From assembly GCA_021795795.1 (NCBI GenBank), contig JAJYPA010000019.1, positions 1 through 40,404 of the forward strand: a stretch of DNA of 40,404 nt, read 5' to 3'. The stretch is from Pseudomonadota bacterium (GTDB lineage: Bacteria > Pseudomonadota > Gammaproteobacteria > Halothiobacillales > Halothiobacillaceae). The notes beneath the pieces were generated by a model that saw only the letters and a list, made by a program, of their open reading frames with translations, was not told where the DNA came from and ran no database searches. Positions 1 to 9,224 of this stretch are shown here, one piece after another (position 1 is the first letter of the stretch; every line of letters starts with the position of its first letter). The position numbers were made by a program, and so were the translations under genes.

Positions 1-1
1 G

Positions 2-1195
2 CTTGGTTTCGCCAATTTGTCTCGACAAAATCAGGATCACGACCGTGAACAGACCCTGACTTTGGCGGCGTGTCTAGGCAAGGTATTGGCCCACCCGGTC
101 TTGGCGCCCTGTGCCGTCCCCCCTTGTCCGGTAAGCGCATTGGATGGCTATGCTGTGAATACCGAGGATCTGTGCGCGGAGGGAGAAACCTGTCTCCCGG
201 TCAGTTCTCGTATTGCCGCAGGTCAAGTTGCACCTCCTCTCACAGGGGGTACAACGGCTCGAATCTTCACCGGCGCTGCCCTCCCTCCCCATGCAAATGC
301 CGTTATCGCACAGGAAGCGAGCTATCTGTCTGGTGATCTGGTCTGCTTTACGCAAAAACCCATTGTCGGCGAAGACGTCAAAGCCACCGGAAGCGATCTG
401 GAAGAAGGACAACTGCTGCTTGAACGTGGTCGACGTCTGCAGCCGCAGGATATCGCACTCGCCGCTTCGGCCGGTATTGATCGACTGACTGTATTCCAGC
501 CACTGAGGGTTGCAGTCCTGTGTAGCGGGGATGAGTTGGTCGACCCGGGCCAACCGTTGAGCCCCGGGTGCATATACAACGCCAACCGTTTCCTGATTCC
601 AGCTCAGGTGGAAGCGCTGGGCATGTTGGCGATCAGTGTTGAGCGACTTGCCGATACCTTGTCCGCTACCCGGGAAGCCCTCTTCGCTGCTGCTGAAATC
701 GCAGATGTCATCATTACGACCGGTGGAGTATCGGTAGGCGAAGAAGACCACATCCGGGCGGCCATTCGGTCGTTGGGCACAGTACATATCTGGCGTATCA
801 ACATGCGACCGGGCAAACCCTTTACCTTCGGTCAGATTGGCGAGGAATGTATTCCGGTTCTGGGACTGCCGGGCAATCCTGTTTCGGCTTTCCTCAACTT
901 CGCGTTGCTGGCTCAACCCTTCCTGTTGAAAGCGCAAGGTGTTGTCGCACACCAGCCGCTCTCGCTGCGACTACCGGCTGGATTCGATCGGCTAAAACCA
1001 AAACCCCATCGCGAATTTCTCCGTGCCCGTATTGATCCCGCCGATCCGCTTAGCCACGTCATGCTCTACCCGAATCAAGGTTCCAGTGCGCTGATTTCAA
1101 CCACGTGGGCCAATGGAATCGCCGTACTGCGAGAACAACAAACTATTCAGGCGGGTGATCTAATCGAATTCATACCCTTTTCATGGATGAATTGA
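2..1195 (+). CDS. moeA: Molybdopterin molybdenumtransferase MoeA, 5' end outside window
   Basis: MoeA inserts molybdate into adenylylated molybdopterin in the last step of molybdenum cofactor synthesis in the cytoplasm. The reading frame is open to the window edge. A TTG at position 17 could be read as a start, but the family normally has about 20 more residues before the conserved QTLTLAACLGKVLA segment, so the gene probably begins upstream. Recognisable motifs are SALDGYAV, TGGVSVGEEDHI in the MoCF/MogA-like domain, GLPGNPVSA, and the C-terminal domain IV segment ending in ANGIAVL. The usual SAMDGYA motif has Leu in place of Met, while the Asp important in E. coli MoeA is kept. The gene converges on the operon ending at 1407, with a hairpin between them. 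The identification is firm and only the start is unknown. Confidence 0.93.
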   Translation, partial: LGFANLSRQNQDHDREQTLTLAACLGKVLAHPVLAPCAVPPCPVSALDGYAVNTEDLCAEGETCLPVSSRIAAGQVAPPLTGGTTARIFTGAALPPHANAVIAQEASYLSGDLVCFTQKPIVGEDVKATGSDLEEGQLLLERGRRLQPQDIALAASAGIDRLTVFQPLRVAVLCSGDELVDPGQPLSPGCIYNANRFLIPAQVEALGMLAISVERLADTLSATREALFAAAEIADVIITTGGVSVGEEDHIRAAIRSLGTVHIWRINMRPGKPFTFGQIGEECIPVLGLPGNPVSAFLNFALLAQPFLLKAQGVVAHQPLSLRLPAGFDRLKPKPHREFLRARIDPADPLSHVMLYPNQGSSALISTTWANGIAVLREQQTIQAGDLIEFIPFSWMN

Positions 1196-1334
1196 ATCTT
1201 GATCGTTGAGACCCAATGTTTTTTAGCTTCGGAATATGTCTTTTAGTCCTAAACGAATAGAATCAGCACGCCGAATCATGGATTTTTGCGTATCTGAAAC
1301 CGATTATCACCCCGGCGAATGCACTAGAAACATT

Positions 1335-1368
1335 AGAGCACCTCGAACAATCTTTCGAGGCGCCCTCT
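1335..1368. terminator. Long hairpin between convergent moeA and the HPPD-like gene
   Basis: Arms CCTCGAA and TTCGAGG flank a 6-nt loop, and the stem extends through AGAG/CTCT with small mismatches. It sits about midway in the 211-bp space between two genes that end towards each other, where a bidirectional terminator would be expected. Neither strand shows a good T-run after the stem, so intrinsic termination is uncertain. Confidence 0.4.
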
Positions 1369-1406
1369 AGAACGCAACTAAGACTCGAAGGTATCACTTC
1401 GTTGAT

Positions 1407-2624
1407 TTATTTGGCCTGTACGCCCTCTTCCAAACCGGCGGCAAACGTCAGATGCGCAACATTGTCGCGTGCAAAGAAGCCCTGGAAGCCATCGAAGCGC
1501 TGAACATACTCGATGATCAGCGAGGAGAAGTCCGAAGCGGAAGAGAAAATCTGTTTGAGTCCTTCTTCACGGGATCCGACCGTATCGAGCAGGAAACGCT
1601 TGCCTTGGGACGCAATGGCACTGACGACAAAATCGATATTTTCGACGCCATTGGTCTGCCCATCGGTGACAGTAAGCGCCATATGATGCAGGCGCGGGCC
1701 GTAATTACGCACAAAGGATTCCGTCGGACTGGGAAGCTTATCGAGGTGATTCACACAGTACGGCAGATTATTCGCCGTAAATACCTTCGCTGGCGACATG
1801 GACTCCGGGTGGCCGCGCACGTTCTTGGTGACGTTGGTCGATGAATTCTGATCCTTGATGTCGTAACTGCCCCAGTAGTAATAACTGGAAAGCGCGAGGT
1901 ACTCAAGCAGCGCCGCTTCACGGTTCTGGCTGTACACGCGGGTAGCCAAATGGTCGATCGGCAAGAGCAGGTTCTTGATGCCGATGTGTTCCTGCATGAT
2001 CTTGCCGCGCTCATAGGCCGCTTGAGCATCCGCCATGATCGTCGAGATGCCATGCTGGTATACCCGGATACCATCGAAGGGTCGCTCCATGTAACCGACT
2101 ACGTTCTGAGTATAGGGCGACGGTTTGGATACGCTGAAATTCAGCGGCAAGTCGAGTTCGGTCAACTGCCCCATAGTCAAGAAGCGGAACTCCCGCTCCT
2201 GTTGCATGGCCACCACGTCCAGACGGTCGGTGACCCCCAGAATCTCGCCGAGATAGCGGCTGTGCGGTCGCCGCGCTCCGATCGGATACTGGTCGTTCAG
2301 GCTGCGGAACAGATCGGTGTAATCCGGGTCCTTGATTTCTCGCAGGAGGATGTCCGGCGAGTTCATATCGATCCGCAGCACATGCGTCATGTGTTTGGGG
2401 CCATCCAGGGTGACCAGATAGTGGTATGGCGTCATCAGCGCCAATTCGGCAATATATTCCAGCGACTTTCCGGGTTCGACAGCAATCAGCAAGGCTTCGA
2501 TGTCACCGATCATGTCGGTCAGCCCACAGCGGTCGCGCTCGGCGAGTACGCGAAACAGATACTCTTCGAAAAAGGCCGAATTTTGCTTGTCGCCAAAACG
2601 CTTGAAACTGTTGGAATCGAACAT
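1407..2624 (-). CDS. HPPD-like vicinal-oxygen-chelate protein, putative Fe(II) oxygenase
   Basis: The 405-residue protein has the size and two-domain layout of 4-hydroxyphenylpyruvate dioxygenase. The C-terminal half carries three candidate metal ligands in HPPD order: His225 in IDHLA, His313/His314 in RLHHMAL, and Glu372 in LIIEYVQRFDGFQGFF. The stretch GLKQIFSSASDFSSLIIEYVQR parallels the LLQIFT...FIEIIQR end of HPPD. The N-terminal 190 residues match no motif I know. It therefore may be an iron-dependent oxygenase of the VOC superfamily, but the substrate is unknown and ordinary tyrosine catabolism neighbours are absent. It starts 21 bp after the transglutaminase gene with its own strong GGAGG site six bases before ATG, so it is probably the last gene of that operon. 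HPPD proper, hydroxymandelate synthase or a catalytically dead relative remain possible. Confidence 0.72.
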   Translation of the reverse strand: MFDSNSFKRFGDKQNSAFFEEYLFRVLAERDRCGLTDMIGDIEALLIAVEPGKSLEYIAELALMTPYHYLVTLDGPKHMTHVLRIDMNSPDILLREIKDPDYTDLFRSLNDQYPIGARRPHSRYLGEILGVTDRLDVVAMQQEREFRFLTMGQLTELDLPLNFSVSKPSPYTQNVVGYMERPFDGIRVYQHGISTIMADAQAAYERGKIMQEHIGIKNLLLPIDHLATRVYSQNREAALLEYLALSSYYYWGSYDIKDQNSSTNVTKNVRGHPESMSPAKVFTANNLPYCVNHLDKLPSPTESFVRNYGPRLHHMALTVTDGQTNGVENIDFVVSAIASQGKRFLLDTVGSREEGLKQIFSSASDFSSLIIEYVQRFDGFQGFFARDNVAHLTFAAGLEEGVQAK

Positions 2625-2645
2625 GATTGCCTCCGATGGAATAAG

Positions 2646-5600
2646 TTAACTGGGCTGCCAACGCAAATCGAGCGTGAGTGGAAAACGGGGATTGATCGGT
2701 TCAGGTGGTGCCGTAAACTGACCCGGCGTGTGACCATGATCCCAGAAACGCGACCGCCGCCTAGATTCCGCTTCCAGGGCATTGATCGGAAAAGTGTCGT
2801 AACTTCGGCCACCGGGATGACTCACATGATAGGTGCAGCCGCCAAGCGCCCGATCATTCCAGCCATCGACGAGATCGAACCGCAACGGAGCCTGCACACC
2901 AATGGTCGGATGGAGCGCCGAGTACGGAGCCCAGGCTTTGAAACGAACACCCGCGACGAACTCACCCGGTATCCCCGTGGGGTGCAGCGGCACCCGCCGC
3001 CCATTGCAGGTCACGTAATGACGTTTACCGATCAGGTTCTGCACCTTGATCTGCACCCGCTCAATGGACGAATCGACATACCTCGCTGTGCCACCGGCTG
3101 CCATTTCTTCACCCAACACGTGCCAGGGCTCGATGGCTTGGCGAATTTCAATGATCACGCCGTCGTAGGTCACGCTGCCATATCGAGGGAAGCGGAATTC
3201 GAGGAACGGTACGAACCACGCATCGTCAAATGTATAGCCGGATTCTCGCAAGTCGGTGCAGATATCACGCATATCCTGTTCGATGAAATGCGGCAGCATG
3301 AAGCGATCGTGCAGTGAAGTCCCCCAATCGACGAGACGGCCATGCAACGGCGTTTTCCAGAAACGCGCCACGAGCGCACGCAACAACAGCGATTGCACGA
3401 GGTTCATACGCTCGTGCGGCGGCATTTCGAAAGCACGCAACTCGAGCAAACCCAGGCGACCCGTGGAGGAATCCGGTGAGTAGAGCTTGTCGATACAGAA
3501 TTCGGCACGATGCGTATTGCCGGTCAAATCGACCAGCAAATGACGCAACAGCCGATCGATCAACCACGGTTGAGCAGATTCCGTACCTGCTGGAAACATA
3601 AGATCAAGCTGCTGGAAGGCAATTTCCAACTCGCCCAAGGTGTCGTCGCGGGCTTCGTCCACACGGGGCGCCTGACTCGTCGGGCCGATGAACTGACCGG
3701 AAAACAGATAAGACAGCGCAGGATGTTGTTGCCAGTACGTCAAAAGACTCTTCAGCAAGTCCGGGCGTCGCAGGAACGGACTATCGGCAGGGGTGGCGCC
3801 ACCCAGAGTCACATGATTGCCGCCGCCTGTTCCCGTATGCCGACCATCGAGCATGAACTTCTCGGCCCCCAGACGAGCAAGACGCGCCGATTCATACAGG
3901 AAGTGCATGTTCTGCTCGAGCGTCGACCAGTCACTGGCTGGATGAATATTGACCTCGATGACGCCGGGATCCGGCGTAACAGAGAGCGACTGCAAACGCG
4001 GATCCCGAGGGGGGGTATAACCCTCGATTCGTACCGGCTGTTTCAGCGTTTTCGCACAGTATTCGATGGCAGCAACCAGCTCGAGCCAAGCTTCTAACGA
4101 ATTAATCGGCGGCATGAAGACATACAGGACGCCGTCCCGAACTTCCAGCGTCAACGCGGTATGAATAACTTCTTCCGGGTTGACCTGTGCAGGCGGTGGC
4201 TCGGTAGGGCTGAGTTTGAGCGAGGCTGGCGTGCGCGGATAATCACCCAGCACCTGGCGGGTGGCAAATGGATCAACCGGAAAATCGATCGGTTGCGCTT
4301 TGGGGTGAACCCAGGGCAGGCTATCGAGCGGCAGTCTCAAGCCAAGAGGCGAATCACCGCCCAACAAGTAGAGGCGTTCGGTACGCAAGGGCCACAGACT
4401 GGATACCCATTGGGTTTTATTGGAATCCAGCGCCTTCAGCGGCAGAACATACCCGACAACATCCCCCAATCCTGATCGCAGCTTACGCGAAACCTGCCCG
4501 CGCTTACCCGCATCCTTGAGGTCGATTTTCATAGGGTCGAGATTGACCGGTAATGCTGATTCCATGGATAACGCCAGCAATGGATCTTCATAAGCCGCAA
4601 TCACATAATCGGTCGAAAGCTGTAGGCGCGATGCGAGTAGATGAGCAAAGTGATACGCCCGTGCTTTGGGAATGGGTGTCGCATCCGGCTTCGGATTCTC
4701 TGCGATCAACTCAGGATCGTGCCAGACGGGCACACCATCGGCACGCCAGTACACACTGAGCGCCCAGCGTGGCAGGGGCTCGCCGGGATACCATTTCCCC
4801 TGACCGTAATAACGTAACCCGCCCTGAGCAAACTGCCGGCTCAGGCGGGACATCAGATCCTGAGCGAGCAACCACTTCTGCTCGCCCAGTGCATCGGTAT
4901 TCCACTCCGGCCCGTCCATGTTATCGATGGAGACGAAGGTCGGTTCGCCGCCTTGGGTAAGGCGCACATCGTTTGCTTGCAGTTCGGAGTCAACCCAGTA
5001 GCCAAGGCCCTGTATCGCCTGCCATTGGGCTTCCGTATAAGGTTTAGTGACGCGCGGATCTTCATGGATGCGGGTGACACTCATGTCAACGATCAACTCG
5101 GATTCACATACGCTCGTCATGCCGGTGATCGGTGCCGCTGATATGGGTTGAGCCGTGGCTGCCAATGGAATGTGACCCTCACCGGCCAGAAGACCGGAGG
5201 TCGCATCCAGACCGATCCACCCGGCACCAGGTATATAGGCTTCGCACCAGGCGTGCAGATCTGTGAAGTCCGACGTCGGGCCACTTGGGCCATCGAGGGA
5301 TGGCTGATCGGCCACCAACTGAATCAGATAGCCAGAAACAAAGCGCGCTGCAACACCCAAGTGTCGCAAGGCCTGAACCAGAAGCCATGCGCTATCACGG
5401 CAGGAACCTGACCCTATGGAGAGGGTTTCTTCGGGTGTTTGCACCCCAGGCTCCATCCGGATCAGGTAGGACACACTGCTTTGAACCTTTTGATTGAGAC
5501 GAACCAAGAAATCATTGATGGTCAAGTCCTTGGGCATATCCTGGGTGAATTGCGCCAACCATTTCCTGAAGTGCTTATCGAGAGGTGCCGCCTCGAGAAA

Positions 5601-5948
5601 TGGTGTCAATTCCGCCTTCATCACATCGGGATAGGCGAAGGGATAGTGTTCGGCCCAAGGCTCTACAAAGAAATCGAAGGGGTTGATGACCGTCATGTCG
5701 ACAATCAAATCGACCGTCACTTCCAGTGCGACGGTCGGCTCGGTGAAGGTCAGGCGGGCGACAAAGTTTCCATAAACATCTTGCTGCCAGTTGACGAAGT
5801 GCTTTCCGGGCAGTACATGAAGGGAATAGCCCAAAATCGGGGTACGGCAATGGGCGGCCGGGCGTAGGCGGATCTCATGCGGTGAAAGAACAACGGACCG
5901 ATCGAACAGATATCGGCTTTTGTGGTGTAGCGCAACGCGGATGGTCAT
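2646..5948 (-). CDS. Large transglutaminase-like protein with DUF2126 region
   Basis: The 1100-residue protein has an N-terminal bacterial transglutaminase N domain (about 1-90) and a transglutaminase-like cysteine peptidase core with a visible triad: Cys183 in GSGSCRDSAWLL, His232 in DLHAWCEAYIPGAGW and Asp248 in GLDATSGL. The remaining ~800 residues match the DUF2126 type, with the motif GTGGGNHVTLGGATPADSPF and the segment ending RRRSRFWDHGHTPG. In family work such proteins are predicted peptidases or amide-bond-processing enzymes that act with ATP-grasp and alpha-E proteins. Its ATG overlaps the stop of the Anbu gene by four bases (ATGA), and no clear ribosome site precedes it, so translation is probably coupled. 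No signal peptide is seen. The substrate is unknown. Confidence 0.9.
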   Translation of the reverse strand: MTIRVALHHKSRYLFDRSVVLSPHEIRLRPAAHCRTPILGYSLHVLPGKHFVNWQQDVYGNFVARLTFTEPTVALEVTVDLIVDMTVINPFDFFVEPWAEHYPFAYPDVMKAELTPFLEAAPLDKHFRKWLAQFTQDMPKDLTINDFLVRLNQKVQSSVSYLIRMEPGVQTPEETLSIGSGSCRDSAWLLVQALRHLGVAARFVSGYLIQLVADQPSLDGPSGPTSDFTDLHAWCEAYIPGAGWIGLDATSGLLAGEGHIPLAATAQPISAAPITGMTSVCESELIVDMSVTRIHEDPRVTKPYTEAQWQAIQGLGYWVDSELQANDVRLTQGGEPTFVSIDNMDGPEWNTDALGEQKWLLAQDLMSRLSRQFAQGGLRYYGQGKWYPGEPLPRWALSVYWRADGVPVWHDPELIAENPKPDATPIPKARAYHFAHLLASRLQLSTDYVIAAYEDPLLALSMESALPVNLDPMKIDLKDAGKRGQVSRKLRSGLGDVVGYVLPLKALDSNKTQWVSSLWPLRTERLYLLGGDSPLGLRLPLDSLPWVHPKAQPIDFPVDPFATRQVLGDYPRTPASLKLSPTEPPPAQVNPEEVIHTALTLEVRDGVLYVFMPPINSLEAWLELVAAIEYCAKTLKQPVRIEGYTPPRDPRLQSLSVTPDPGVIEVNIHPASDWSTLEQNMHFLYESARLARLGAEKFMLDGRHTGTGGGNHVTLGGATPADSPFLRRPDLLKSLLTYWQQHPALSYLFSGQFIGPTSQAPRVDEARDDTLGELEIAFQQLDLMFPAGTESAQPWLIDRLLRHLLVDLTGNTHRAEFCIDKLYSPDSSTGRLGLLELRAFEMPPHERMNLVQSLLLRALVARFWKTPLHGRLVDWGTSLHDRFMLPHFIEQDMRDICTDLRESGYTFDDAWFVPFLEFRFPRYGSVTYDGVIIEIRQAIEPWHVLGEEMAAGGTARYVDSSIERVQIKVQNLIGKRHYVTCNGRRVPLHPTGIPGEFVAGVRFKAWAPYSALHPTIGVQAPLRFDLVDGWNDRALGGCTYHVSHPGGRSYDTFPINALEAESRRRSRFWDHGHTPGQFTAPPEPINPRFPLTLDLRWQPS

Positions 5949-6748
5949 ATGGGCGGTATCCCTGTGTTCAATAATTTACTGTCAGCCGGCGGTTGATCTG
6001 TCTGTGAATCCGGCACCGGACAGACCCACTCCGGGTTGGGCAGCTGGGCAAAAACGCTTTTCAGCCCTTCACTCCAATTGGAACTGATAGAGGAGAAATA
6101 GGGGTCACCTTCCTGCAACTGCTTGATGTTGTCCAGCGACAGGCTATTGGTCACATAGCAAGCCATGTCGATAGGCATTCCCACGGAGACATTGCTGCGC
6201 ATGGTGGAATCAAAAGAAACCAGCAGGCATTTGATCGCTCGATTCAGAGTGGTTTGCGGATTGATGATCCGGTCGATGATCGGTTTGCCGTACTTGATTT
6301 CGCCAATCTGGAAGAACGGCGTGTTATCGGTCGCCTCGATGAAATTGCCCTCGGAATACACCAGGAACAAACGTGGCGGTTCACCGGCAATTTGACCCCC
6401 GACAATGAAGTTGGCGCTGACATCGATATTACCCGCCATCAGGAAAGGACGGTCTGTGTTCTGCACATGGCGCAAACAGCCACCCAATAATGAGGCTACA
6501 TCGAACATGGATGTCGCATTCCAGATATTCAGTTGCTCAGGACTGCGGCCCTGTATTTCCAACTGGTTGATGGAATTTTGCGTAATCGACAGATTGCCGG
6601 AGCTCAATATAACAATGACGCGGTCGCCCCGGTTCACGAAGCTGCGCATTTTCTTGAAGCTGGAAATCTGATCGATCCCTGCATTCGTGCGCGAATCAGA
6701 GGCAAAGACCAACCCAGCGTTGAGTTTGAGCGCAACACAATAAGTCAT
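5945..6748 (-). CDS. anbu: Anbu-type proteasome-like N-terminal nucleophile hydrolase
   Basis: The product of 267 residues starts MTYCVALKLNAGLVFASDSR, the signature of the bacterial Anbu (ancestral beta subunit) family. Removal of Met would expose Thr2 as the nucleophile. Asp18 and Lys32/Lys33 fit the other proteasome-type active-site positions. A longer frame upstream to 6865 was rejected because it would overlap the preceding alpha-E gene and place 39 residues before the catalytic Thr. The start used lies 28 bp after the alpha-E stop, without a strong Shine-Dalgarno sequence. Anbu is related to HslV but lacks a known ATPase partner and is typically encoded with ATP-grasp, alpha-E and transglutaminase-like proteins, as here. 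The C-terminal tail is Pro-rich. Natural substrate not established. Confidence 0.9.
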   Translation of the reverse strand: MTYCVALKLNAGLVFASDSRTNAGIDQISSFKKMRSFVNRGDRVIVILSSGNLSITQNSINQLEIQGRSPEQLNIWNATSMFDVASLLGGCLRHVQNTDRPFLMAGNIDVSANFIVGGQIAGEPPRLFLVYSEGNFIEATDNTPFFQIGEIKYGKPIIDRIINPQTTLNRAIKCLLVSFDSTMRSNVSVGMPIDMACYVTNSLSLDNIKQLQEGDPYFSSISSNWSEGLKSVFAQLPNPEWVCPVPDSQTDQPPADSKLLNTGIPPI

Positions 6749-6776
6749 GATGAAAAAACCACGGATAAACGGATCC

Positions 6777-7778
6777 TCATTGTACTTGCAATTGGAATCG
6801 ATCGGGCCGGATTCCATCCGGCTGCTTATCATCCCTGAGTGAGAGAAAGGCTTCGTGAATTTCACTACTCAACTCATGCGTTCTGGCGAGAAACTCGGTA
6901 AGAAACTCATGCAGACCGTGGGCGAAAATATCTTCGATAAGGCCATAGTGCAACGAGGCGTGCAACTCACCTGCCAGACGGCGTGCTTCTGCACCGGTCG
7001 GGCCATTGATCAACCCCAATGTGGCATCAACCTCATTAAGGCAGGCATGCAAGGAGCGGGGCATATCGGCCCGCAAAATCAGTAATTCGGCAACACGCAG
7101 CGGCTTGATGCTGTCCCGGTAGATTTTCCGATAGGCTTCTTGCGCACTGACCGAGCCGAGCAGAGAACCCCATTGGTAATAATCGGCGGCACCACCCACA
7201 TCCTGCACACTGGGCAACAGGATGTGATATTTCACATCGAGAATACGCGCCGTATTATCCGCACGCTCAAGAAACGTGCCCAACCGAATGAAATTAAGGG
7301 CATCGTCCTTGAGCATCGTGCCCAGCGTAACACCACGGAACAGGTGCGAACGTTCCTTTACCCAGTCAAAAAAACCCTCTGGATTCGTTTTGTTAAGCGA
7401 GGGCAGCATTCGCTTCAAATCCAGCCACATGCTGTTGATGATTTCCCACATTTCGGAGGTAATCGCGCCACGAACGGCACGCGCATTTTCACGCGCTTCC
7501 ATGAGACTGTTATAGATACTGGATGGGTTTGCCGGGTCCAGCGTCATGTAATTTGTGACATTCGCCTGAACGGCCAGACCATGTTTTTCTTCATAACCTT
7601 CAGCCGATCCGCAGATGTTAAGCGGTGCATACCACAGTCGGGCGTCTGCCCCCTCCTCGCCATCCGGTAACAGCGATGTGCGCGTTGCTACGTCCAGCAC
7701 CCGTGCGGTATTTTCTGCCCGTTCGATATATCGAGCCATCCAGAATAGGTGATCGGCTGTGCGTGAAAGCATGGTCAT
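6777..7778 (-). CDS. Alpha-E domain protein (DUF403)
   Basis: The 333-residue all-helical protein begins MTMLSRTADHLFWMARYIER, the hallmark of the alpha-E family, and keeps the internal repeat of that motif (LGTFLERADNTARILDVKYH). The family always travels with circularly permuted ATP-grasp enzymes and is proposed to help make or ligate a peptide-like product, though no reaction has been shown to my knowledge. The start follows the ATP-grasp stop by three bases, and a strong GGAGG lies about ten bases upstream inside the preceding gene, supporting ATG at 7778 over a second ATG six bases later. It is the second gene of the five-gene operon. Confidence 0.92.
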   Translation of the reverse strand: MTMLSRTADHLFWMARYIERAENTARVLDVATRTSLLPDGEEGADARLWYAPLNICGSAEGYEEKHGLAVQANVTNYMTLDPANPSSIYNSLMEARENARAVRGAITSEMWEIINSMWLDLKRMLPSLNKTNPEGFFDWVKERSHLFRGVTLGTMLKDDALNFIRLGTFLERADNTARILDVKYHILLPSVQDVGGAADYYQWGSLLGSVSAQEAYRKIYRDSIKPLRVAELLILRADMPRSLHACLNEVDATLGLINGPTGAEARRLAGELHASLHYGLIEDIFAHGLHEFLTEFLARTHELSSEIHEAFLSLRDDKQPDGIRPDRFQLQVQ

Positions 7779-7781
7779 GAT

Positions 7782-9224
7782 TCAGTCCTCCAATACCCAG
7801 GTATCTTTTGTTCCGCCACCCTGTGACGAATTCACCACTAAAGAACCCTCTGTTAGAGCTACTCGCGTCAACCCGCCCGGCGCCAGGCGGATTTCCTTGC
7901 CGGACAAGATGAAGGGGCGCAAATCCACATGCCGTGGCGCTATCCCGCTTTCAACCATGGTCGGACAAGTGGAAAGCGCGAGTGTCGGTTGTGCAATGAA
8001 TCCGGCCGGATTTTCCAGAATGCGCGACCGGTACGCCGTGATTTCCTTCTTCGAACTCGTCGGCCCGACCAACATGCCGTAGCCGCCGGAACCTTGCACT
8101 TCCTTGACGACCAGCTCCGACAAATGTTCAAGCACGTATTTTAGATCATCGGGGCTATCGAGACGCCAGGTAGGCACATTGGAGAGTAATGGTTTCTCGC
8201 CCAGATAGAACTCGATCATTTCTGGAACGAACAGGTACGTGGATTTGTCATCGGCAATCCCTGTACCTACACCATTAGTCAGAGAGACGGATCCATGCCG
8301 GTACGCATCAAACAGACCCGGTACACCCAGGACCGAATCCGGGCGAAAAGCCAAAGGATCGAGATAATCATCGTCTAAACGACGATAGATCACATGTACT
8401 TGCTGCGCCCCTTGTGTGGTTCGCATGTACACCTTGTAGTTGCTGACGAACAGATCCTTGCCTTCAACCAGCTCAACACCCATCTGGCTCGCCAGAAACG
8501 CATGTTCGAAATAGGCACTGTTATAGGGGCCCGGTGTCAGGACGACGATCACAGGGTTATCAACGTGCGTGGGCGATGACTCACGCAGTGTTTCAAGCAA
8601 GAGCTGCGGATAATGCGCAACCGGCTGGATCGTACGCTGGGTAAACATATTCGGGAACAACCGCATCATGGTATTGCGGTTTTCAAGCATGTAGGAGACA
8701 CCCGAAGGGGTGCGCAGGTTGTCTTCCAATACGTAAAAATCGTTTTCAGCTACCCGGACCAAATCAATGCCTGCAATCTGGGCATAGACTTGATTCGGCA
8801 GATCAACTCCCTGCATCGCAGCACAGTACATACTGTTACCCAGCACTTGAGACGCCGGAATGACACCCGCCTTGATGATCTCCTGATCATGGTAGATATC
8901 ATGTAAGAACATATTCAGCGCACGAACACGCTGTTTGAGACCGAGTTCCAATCGCCGCCACTCAGCGGCACTAAACACACGCGGCACCACATCGAACGGA
9001 ATCAGCCGTTCTTCAGAAGAATTCGCCCCATAGACAGCGAACGTAATCCCCATTCGACGGAACAACAGTTCCGCATCACGCTGTTTGTGTACGAGCACCT
9101 CGGTAGGTAAAGAAGTCAACTGACGAACAACCTCAGCGTATTGAGGACGTGCCACCTGACCGTCGAAGCCATACATCTCATCAAAACCGCTATACAGATA
9201 AATCGGGTCTTTCATGGTTTCCAT
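7782..9224 (-). CDS. Circularly permuted ATP-grasp type 2 ligase
   Basis: This 480-residue protein belongs to the circularly permuted ATP-grasp family (DUF404/DUF407). Supporting motifs are the N-terminal segment PIYLYSGFDEMYG, VLEDNLRTPSGVSYMLENR, VKEVQGSGGYGMLVGP and the C-terminal SSQGGGTKDTWVLED. ATP-grasp enzymes join a carboxylate to an amine through an acyl-phosphate, and this family is predicted to form peptide or amide bonds. It is the first gene of the operon with alpha-E, Anbu, transglutaminase/DUF2126 and the HPPD-like protein. ATG at 9224 is used; ATG at 9215 is an alternative, and neither has a strong ribosome site. The ~560 bp upstream must hold the operon promoter, but I could not assign one convincingly. 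Confidence 0.92.
   Translation of the reverse strand: METMKDPIYLYSGFDEMYGFDGQVARPQYAEVVRQLTSLPTEVLVHKQRDAELLFRRMGITFAVYGANSSEERLIPFDVVPRVFSAAEWRRLELGLKQRVRALNMFLHDIYHDQEIIKAGVIPASQVLGNSMYCAAMQGVDLPNQVYAQIAGIDLVRVAENDFYVLEDNLRTPSGVSYMLENRNTMMRLFPNMFTQRTIQPVAHYPQLLLETLRESSPTHVDNPVIVVLTPGPYNSAYFEHAFLASQMGVELVEGKDLFVSNYKVYMRTTQGAQQVHVIYRRLDDDYLDPLAFRPDSVLGVPGLFDAYRHGSVSLTNGVGTGIADDKSTYLFVPEMIEFYLGEKPLLSNVPTWRLDSPDDLKYVLEHLSELVVKEVQGSGGYGMLVGPTSSKKEITAYRSRILENPAGFIAQPTLALSTCPTMVESGIAPRHVDLRPFILSGKEIRLAPGGLTRVALTEGSLVVNSSQGGGTKDTWVLED

Noticed and set aside
74..952. 292-codon minus-strand frame opposite moeA
   Set aside because: Lies wholly within moeA in another frame and has no recognisable protein features.
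1950..3317. 455-codon plus-strand frame opposite the HPPD-like and transglutaminase genes
   Set aside because: It runs antisense across two well-supported genes and their junction, and its translation has no family-like motifs.
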